A DNA stretch of 6,945 bases from Flavobacteriales bacterium (GTDB lineage Bacteria; Bacteroidota; Bacteroidia; Flavobacteriales_D; Crocinitomicaceae): assembly GCA_018665005.1 (NCBI GenBank), contig JABJEE010000028.1, positions 1 to 6,945 of the forward strand. Direction: 5' to 3'. The notes below the pieces were generated by a model that was given only the letters and a program-made list of their open reading frames with translations, had not been told where the DNA came from and searched no databases. A program made the position numbers and the translations under genes. Positions within the stretch are counted from its first letter, which is position 1; every line of letters begins with the position of its first letter. Below are positions 1-4,830 of this stretch, piece by piece.

Positions 1-78
1 CTGAAAGATGCTGAACACAAAATCAATAGAGAAGAAATTAAAGACTACAGAACAGTTATAAAGGAGGCTTTATATTAA
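1..78 (+). CDS. C-terminal end of an unidentified protein (5' end outside window)
   Basis: Frame 1 is open from the first base and closes with TAA at 76-78, giving 25 residues that begin LKDAEHKINREE and end IKEALY. The piece is rich in Lys and Glu and looks like a charged C-terminal helix. It is too short to assign a family, and I do not recognise it. That it is a real gene end is supported by the hairpin and T-run that start 12 bases after its stop and by the stronger terminator at 177-226. Both are oriented to end plus-strand transcription, and no other plus-strand gene is available for them to serve. It is convergent with the nuclease gene. Confidence 0.55.
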   Translation: MKDAEHKINREEIKDYRTVIKEALY

Positions 79-89
79 ATTAAAACATG

Positions 90-123
90 AAAGGCAACCA
101 TTCTAAATGAATGTTCGTCTTTT
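90..123 (+). terminator. Imperfect hairpin with short T-run after the first gene
   Basis: Arm 90-103 (AAAGGCAACCATTC) pairs with arm 109-122 (GAATGTTCGTCTTT) around a 5-base loop. Twelve of 14 positions pair, one of them as G-T, with two internal mismatches, and T's cover 120-123. It begins 12 bases after the stop at 78, so it could be a first, weaker terminator or a 3' stabilising structure for that transcript. The T-run is short and partly inside the stem, so terminator function is uncertain. Confidence 0.4.
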
Positions 124-176
124 AACTATACGGACAATCTAATTGTTCTTATTTGGTTTTATTTAACTTGCAGATT

Positions 177-226
177 ACCTGAAAAGAGCTTGAACTTAAA
201 CTTTTAAATTCTTTTCAGGTTTTTTT
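177..226 (+). terminator. Intrinsic terminator of the plus-strand gene, between convergent genes
   Basis: ACCTGAAAAGA (177-187) pairs perfectly with TCTTTTCAGGT when 210-220 is read as the complementary arm: an 11-bp stem around a 22-base loop, followed by seven T's at 220-226. This is the classic form for ending plus-strand transcription. On the minus strand the same stem is preceded by A's and is not followed by a T-tract, so it should work poorly as a terminator for the nuclease gene, though the hairpin may protect that mRNA's 3' end. The T-tract overlaps the minus-strand stop codon (225-227). Confidence 0.75.
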
Positions 227-3032
227 ATTGGCAATAATTGCAATATTTCGATTTTTCATTGTGCTCTACAGATGAAGACTCGTCGAAAATCTCATTTAAT
301 ACTTCTTCTATAAAAGTTTCAAATAGCTCACAAATGTCAGTAAGGTTGTGGTTCGCATAACTGAGTTTGTAATCCATTTTAGACACATCGGTAAGTGAGT
401 AAATGATGGCTTCATTCGGGAAAGCACCAAAACTGTGCTTGAAAAACAAAGAGTACAGAGCCAGTTGAACAGCATGTTTACAATTGGTGAAAGAAACCAG
501 CAAGTCATTATCTTTTAATTTGAATTTGACATCGGCCTCTTTGACTTTCCCTGATTTGTAGTCTATTACTCTATACGCATCTCCTATTTTGTCTATGCGA
601 TCTATGTACCCCTTGAAATGAATGGTCTTTTTTTGTCCAGAAACAAGAACATCGAGGCTTATTTCTTTTTTTGCCTCCACCTGAACGATATAAAACGGTT
701 CTGATTGTTTCTTTAAAAACTCAAGCTCTTTCTTAATGGTGTTTTCGATTGTGTCTTGAGCAATCGTATAACTCACAAGGTTTTTTCCTTCTAGAAATAA
801 TTGTGATTCATTGTCGAAGTAGTTTAGGAACTCGTTGTATAATAGCGCTTTATAGTCTATAAGCATCTGATTCAGGTCAACTTCTTCTAGAGCTCTTGGT
901 TTGGGAATATTTTCATTTCCCAGAGAGTCAAGTAAAGCATGCTTATCAAACAGTTTTTCTAAGGTGTTGTGTATTAGAGAACCGAATTGTTGACTTTCGA
1001 TATCTTCTTCAATCGATTTTTCCTCACCTAATTCAGCGATATAACGATAATAAAAATCCAAAGGACATCTTAAATAAGTGTTTATAGATGAAGCGGATAT
1101 CGCTCGATTAAAGTGCTTTTCTATACGCCCCATAATAAGCTCAGACTTCTCTATGACTTGGGCGTTTTCCGAAGAGGCCTTTTCAATAGGAACATTATAA
1201 AATTTATTTGTAATGTTTATGTTTTTGTTGATTCTTTGAAGCTCAAGTTCAAGCTGTAAAAGGTATCTGCTTTTTTCTTGAGGGCCAAGTTGCTCATTAT
1301 TTGAAGAATAAGTAGCCGTAAGTGTATCGCAATGATGAAGAAGGCGATAAAAATGATGGGCAAATAAACCTTGCTTCTCTCTAGTGGTTGGTAGGCCAAG
1401 TGCCGCACGCAGGTCCATCGGAATGAATGAATTGATTTGATTTGTAGCGGGTAGTTTTCCCTCATTCATTCCTAAAGCGATGATATGTTTAAAGTCGAGG
1501 AGCCTTGTTTCTAATAATCCCATTACTTGAACACCTTCTTTTTGGTCGCCTTTAAAGGCAATATTTTTTTGAGACCAATGTTGATCGAAGAAAAGCTTAA
1601 AGCTTTTTTGGTTCATTTCAGGAATACCCTCTTCAATAATATTTTGAAGCTCCACCAATGATTCATCAAAGACCTGAAGAATTGTTCTTTCAAAAGAATT
1701 TTCTTTCGAAATGTTTTTGATAATCACAGAATTTAATGTTCGAATGTTCGAGAGTGCTTTTTTCCAGTCTTTGTTCCAATTTTCGAAGGTTAGCCCTACC
1801 ACCTCTGACATTAAATCAGAGATTTTGATCGCCTCTATAGATTGAAAAATCCTATTCTTTTTAATGGCATCTCTTTCAATATCCCCCAGAAGGTACATCT
1901 CCTGAATGGACGTGCAACTTAGGGTTACTGAATGATTTATAAATCGCTGAAAATCATAAAAATAAATAGATTCGGTACCAAACTTTAATTTATTTTCTTG
2001 AATTTGAAATAAAATATCAACCCAGGATTTAATGGCAGTTTGGGTAATGGGAAGCCCAAGGCTTACGTTGGTTTTATCAATATTTGCTGGAATATTTTTA
2101 GTTACAGAACTGATTAGTGATTCATCGCATAAAAGAACCAGTGTGTTGTTTTGCTCTTCAACAGATAGATTATTTAATTCATTTGCAGCCACCTTCACTT
2201 GACCAATTTGTTGTGAGCATTCAACAATAGTGATATTCATCTTTTTATTGTCGATAGACTTCAGTAAAGGGATGGGGTAGTCTACATTCAAAAACTCATG
2301 ATTTTTTTTGATAAAGCTGCCTGCTTCATGAATAGAGTCTCGGGTGTAAAAAGTATCTGCATCGCTTAAGAAAAAAGCACATTTCTTGTCAATTAGTTTT
2401 TTCATGACGGAGAGTTCTGAAATCGAAAGCGCGTTGAATCCAGCAAATATAAATTTGTGATTTCCTGTTAAACGAGATGCTTCGTCAATGATTGCGTCAT
2501 TAAAATCTCTGTACGCTCTTCCTGAAGTAGTTTTTTTATCTTTTTGGAGACGCTTATTGAAGCGCGTATATAGTTCAGGAATATGGCCCCAAAATTCTTT
2601 AAACTTCTTTTGCGATGAAGATAATTCCTCATCATCTATTTGCCAGGTTTCTAGCTCCTTGATCGACTTCAAGTTTTTAAAGACGGCTTTTGCATCTAAA
2701 AGATATCGATCAACTTCATCGAAATCTTTTAAAAGAGTGTTGCCCCAGCTCAAAAACTCCTCAAAGCTTTGGTCTTTAAAAGGAGCAAGTTGAGCGCTTA
2801 TTTCGTGTAAAGTGATTAATTGTCTTGTCGGATCTATCTTTGATTTATCTTCAGTCCTCATCCATTTGTCAATGGTGATAATTTGGGGGGAAAGAATAGG
2901 AATAGAGTAGAGATTAGATAATTCTTGTTTTATTTTATTTATCGCTCGGTCGGAGGGTACAATGATCGTTAGGGCACCCAAATCAAGTTCTTTTTCTTTT
3001 ATAAACTGCGCAATTTTTTGAACGAATCTCAT
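225..3032 (-). CDS. AddB/RecB-like PD-(D/E)XK nuclease family protein
   Basis: This 935-residue protein resembles the nuclease/inactive-helicase subunit (AddB type) of recombination exonucleases that process DNA double-strand breaks in the cytoplasm. The N-terminus (residues about 15-45, IIVPSDRAINKIKQEL) matches the start of Bacteroidota AddB-like proteins, with no GxGKT Walker A visible. Around 503-526, GLLETRLLDF and GMNEGKLPA are UvrD/AddB-like late helicase motifs. The C-terminal RecB-type nuclease follows: Cys656 in YLRCPLDFYYRY, His688 in GSLIHNTLE, Asp811 in GYIDRID, Asp824-x-Lys826 in DYKSGK, and Gln856-x3-Tyr860 in QLALY. These match the conserved His, Asp, Asp, Lys and QxxxY positions, so the nuclease site looks intact. 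The protein ends in YCNYCQ, giving Cys931 and Cys934 but no following Cys. It starts 10 bases after the hutI stop and is probably co-transcribed with hutI. No AddA-type helicase partner lies in the window. The family call is firm; its role in an AddAB-like complex is inferred. Confidence 0.88.
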   Translation of the reverse strand: MRFVQKIAQFIKEKELDLGALTIIVPSDRAINKIKQELSNLYSIPILSPQIITIDKWMRTEDKSKIDPTRQLITLHEISAQLAPFKDQSFEEFLSWGNTLLKDFDEVDRYLLDAKAVFKNLKSIKELETWQIDDEELSSSQKKFKEFWGHIPELYTRFNKRLQKDKKTTSGRAYRDFNDAIIDEASRLTGNHKFIFAGFNALSISELSVMKKLIDKKCAFFLSDADTFYTRDSIHEAGSFIKKNHEFLNVDYPIPLLKSIDNKKMNITIVECSQQIGQVKVAANELNNLSVEEQNNTLVLLCDESLISSVTKNIPANIDKTNVSLGLPITQTAIKSWVDILFQIQENKLKFGTESIYFYDFQRFINHSVTLSCTSIQEMYLLGDIERDAIKKNRIFQSIEAIKISDLMSEVVGLTFENWNKDWKKALSNIRTLNSVIIKNISKENSFERTILQVFDESLVELQNIIEEGIPEMNQKSFKLFFDQHWSQKNIAFKGDQKEGVQVMGLLETRLLDFKHIIALGMNEGKLPATNQINSFIPMDLRAALGLPTTREKQGLFAHHFYRLLHHCDTLTATYSSNNEQLGPQEKSRYLLQLELELQRINKNINITNKFYNVPIEKASSENAQVIEKSELIMGRIEKHFNRAISASSINTYLRCPLDFYYRYIAELGEEKSIEEDIESQQFGSLIHNTLEKLFDKHALLDSLGNENIPKPRALEEVDLNQMLIDYKALLYNEFLNYFDNESQLFLEGKNLVSYTIAQDTIENTIKKELEFLKKQSEPFYIVQVEAKKEISLDVLVSGQKKTIHFKGYIDRIDKIGDAYRVIDYKSGKVKEADVKFKLKDNDLLVSFTNCKHAVQLALYSLFFKHSFGAFPNEAIIYSLTDVSKMDYKLSYANHNLTDICELFETFIEEVLNEIFDESSSVEHNEKSKYCNYCQ

Positions 3033-3042
3033 TTAAACAAGT

Positions 3043-4284
3043 TTATTCTTTGATAAAAACACGTTGAATTATGTTTTCCCCAAATGAGTATGGAATATAT
3101 TCGAATGAGGGGATTTCATGGGTTAAAATTATGGGTGAGTTTGAGCCTAGCTTGATCTTTCCGTGTGAATCAGATAAGCCCATTGCCGCTGCGCCATTAA
3201 TGGTTAATCCGTTGAACGCTTGTTGAGGAGTTAAATTCATTTTTATGCAAGCGAGCGACCAAATTTGTTGGAGATTAAAACAAGGTGTAGATCCTGGGTT
3301 ATAATCACTGGCTAAAGCAAATGGGATGTTTTCTTTTATCATTCTCTTGGCATCTCCAAACGGGATGCTTAAAAAATGTGAACAACCAGGAAGAAAAGTG
3401 GCGATACAATTGCCTTTTTTTAGAGCATGAACATCTTCATTACTTAATTCTTCGAGGTGATCAACGCTCAGGGCCCCCTGATCTATAGCGGCCTGAATTC
3501 CTCCCATAGACGAGAATTGATTTACATGCACTTTAGGAATAAGTCCATGGTTTTTCCCAGCGATTAAAATCCTGGTCATTTCATCAACAGAAAAATAGTT
3601 TCGTTCACAAAACACATCAATGTAATCAGCAAGACCTTCTGCTTCTATCCTTGGTAACATTTCATCAATGATAAGGTCGACATAACCTTTGTGATCTTCT
3701 TTGAATTCAATGGGAAATGCATGTGCACCGAGAAAGGTAGATTTTATGGCTATGGGCATACTTGCTTTAAGGCGTTTAACAACCCTTAAAATCTTCAATT
3801 CACTATCGACAGATAGGCCGTAACCTGATTTAATTTCTAAAGCGCCGGTTCCAACGGCTATCATTTGTTGTATTCTATTTTTGGCTGAAACGTAGAGCTC
3901 CTCTTCTGTAGCATGTTGTAATTTGCTTGCTGAATTTAATATCCCACCACCTTTAAGTGCAATTTCCTCATAGCTTAATCCTCTAATTCGATCAACAAAC
4001 TCCTCCTCCCTTGTTTTTGCAAAAACAGTATGTGTATGGGAGTCGCAAAATGCGGGCATTACGAAACATCCGTCGGCATCAACAACCTCGAGATCACGCC
4101 AGTCATCTATGCCCTCCCATTCAGACATGGGACCGTAAGCAACGACCTCTGAACCATTTTCCAAGGCCAGAAATGCATTTTCAATGATGCTTATCTGATC
4201 ACAGGCCTCACCTTTTACGATGCTTGGCAGGTCCTCACCTGCTTGAACCAATCCTTTAATATTTTTGATAAAAACATTTTTCAT
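3043..4284 (-). CDS. hutI: Imidazolonepropionase (histidine degradation)
   Basis: HutI hydrolyses 4-imidazolone-5-propionate to N-formimidoyl-L-glutamate, the third step of histidine breakdown, in the cytoplasm. The 413 residues are the usual full length, and the amidohydrolase fold signature is complete. The metal ligands are His83 and His85 (DSHTHT), His253 (VHVNQF) and Asp327 (ASDYNPGSTP), with conserved His276 in VDHLEE. Substrate-region residues Arg92 and Tyr105 lie in the stretch from KTREEEF to LSYEEIALKGGGI. GTGALEIKSGYGL and TFLGAHAFP are also typical of HutI rather than of other amidohydrolases. Gln256 stands where Bacillus HutI has Glu; this variant is common in the family as I know it. 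The ATG at 4282-4284 gives the usual short N-terminal beta segment. No hutH, hutU or formimidoylglutamase gene is in view. It leads the probable two-gene minus-strand unit with the nuclease gene. Confidence 0.95.
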   Translation of the reverse strand: MKNVFIKNIKGLVQAGEDLPSIVKGEACDQISIIENAFLALENGSEVVAYGPMSEWEGIDDWRDLEVVDADGCFVMPAFCDSHTHTVFAKTREEEFVDRIRGLSYEEIALKGGGILNSASKLQHATEEELYVSAKNRIQQMIAVGTGALEIKSGYGLSVDSELKILRVVKRLKASMPIAIKSTFLGAHAFPIEFKEDHKGYVDLIIDEMLPRIEAEGLADYIDVFCERNYFSVDEMTRILIAGKNHGLIPKVHVNQFSSMGGIQAAIDQGALSVDHLEELSNEDVHALKKGNCIATFLPGCSHFLSIPFGDAKRMIKENIPFALASDYNPGSTPCFNLQQIWSLACIKMNLTPQQAFNGLTINGAAAMGLSDSHGKIKLGSNSPIILTHEIPSFEYIPYSFGENIIQRVFIKE

Positions 4285-4391
4285 TTGATATATTGTAAGA
4301 ATACGTTAAAGATAATTTTAATTCTTTTTCGACCCGGATAAAGAATGGAATTAAAAATGTAAATTTAGTAGAGGGCTAAAATCAATCTGTA
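4285..4391. promoter_or_regulatory. Divergent intergenic region, presumed promoters for hutI and yraN
   Basis: This 107-base AT-rich gap separates two genes reading away from each other, so both promoters should lie here or nearby. Bacteroidota promoters use TAnnTTTG at about -7. The nearest matches are TAAATTTA (4360-4367, plus strand, about 25 bases before the yraN start) and TATCTTTA (minus strand, 4307-4314, about 23 bases before the hutI start). Each lacks the final G, and neither has a good -33 TTTG at the right spacing. Placement of the exact promoters is therefore weak; that the region is regulatory is inferred from gene orientation. Confidence 0.4.
4316..4356. repeat. Inverted repeat at the centre of the divergent promoter region
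   Basis: TTTTAATTC (4316-4324) and GAATTAAAA (4348-4356) are perfect 9-base inverted arms with a 23-base spacer. An alternative nested pair, ATTCTTT (4321-4327) and AAAGAAT (4340-4346), shares sequence with it. The dyad centre at about 4336 lies almost midway between the two start codons. It could be an operator for a dimeric regulator acting on one or both genes. The arms are very AT-rich in AT-rich DNA, so a chance match is possible. Confidence 0.3.
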
Positions 4392-4760
4392 ATGCATTTT
4401 AAAGGAAGGCGAGCTGAGAAAGTTGCCGAAAGTTATTTAACGGAAAGAAAATACACCATTCATTTTAAAAACATACGGTTTGGGCGTTATGAGATTGACT
4501 TGGTTTGTGAGCTTGAGGGAATCATCGTTTTTGTGGAGGTGAAGTCTTTATCAACATCCACGATTAAAAACCCATATGAATCAGTTGGCCGGCTCAAGCA
4601 AAAAAAAATTATAAAAGTTGCAGACACCATTATGAACAGACATTTTCCAAATAATGAATGTCGATTTGATATTATATCCCTAATAATAAACGACGAAAAT
4701 CAGGATATTGAACACATAAAAAATGCCTTTACCCCAGAAATCAATAATGGATCATTTTAA
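4392..4760 (+). CDS. yraN: YraN/UPF0102 family predicted nuclease-fold protein
   Basis: This 122-residue protein has the length and motif order of the YraN (UPF0102) family, which has a PD-(D/E)XK fold similar to archaeal Holliday-junction resolvases. Its biological role is not established. Visible motifs are GRRAEKVAESYL near the N-terminus (Gly5, Glu9), N27-x-R29, then the putative metal site Glu34/Asp36 in YEIDLV and Glu49-x-Lys51 in FVEVKSL. RFDIISL near the C-terminus is also a family feature. All key acidic and lysine residues are present, so activity is plausible. It opens the plus-strand unit at the divergent junction with hutI. The next gene begins within its last codons (alternative start 4747) or 19 bases after its stop (4780), suggesting co-transcription. 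Confidence 0.88.
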   Translation: MHFKGRRAEKVAESYLTERKYTIHFKNIRFGRYEIDLVCELEGIIVFVEVKSLSTSTIKNPYESVGRLKQKKIIKVADTIMNRHFPNNECRFDIISLIINDENQDIEHIKNAFTPEINNGSF

Positions 4761-4779
4761 TTTCTGTATTTTCGTTTTA

Positions 4780-4830
4780 ATGAGGGTGTTTTTTATTTTC
4801 TTTTTTGGATTTGGATATTCAGCCATAGGG
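4780..4830 (+). other. Predicted Sec signal peptide of the large secreted protein
   Basis: The 17 residues from the ATG at 4780 comprise Met-Arg, a hydrophobic core VFFIFFFGFG, and a YSAIG c-region followed by Gln. Short signal peptides with Gln just after the cleavage site are common in Bacteroidota exported proteins. Cleavage before Gln18 is inferred from the pattern. It could mark either ordinary Sec export to the periplasm or the first step of T9SS export; the lack of a Cys at the cleavage site argues against a lipoprotein. Confidence 0.6.

Noticed and set aside
87..110. Seven-codon ORF (MKGNHSK) downstream of an AGGAGG at 62-67, as a possible leader peptide
   Set aside because: The AGGAGG lies inside the upstream coding sequence, about 19 bases from the ATG, which is too far for initiation. 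The ORF falls in the hairpin at 90-122, and no plus-strand gene follows.
2488..2793. A 101-codon open frame on the plus strand inside the nuclease gene
   Set aside because: It is antisense to a continuous 935-residue coding frame with intact family motifs, and its translation shows no domain or export signal.
225..4760. A defence or mobile island, since two PD-(D/E)XK-fold proteins lie close together
   Set aside because: AddB-like and YraN proteins are both widespread housekeeping families. They are separated by hutI and read in opposite directions, and no methylase, helicase partner, transposase, integrase, CRISPR repeat or toxin gene accompanies them.
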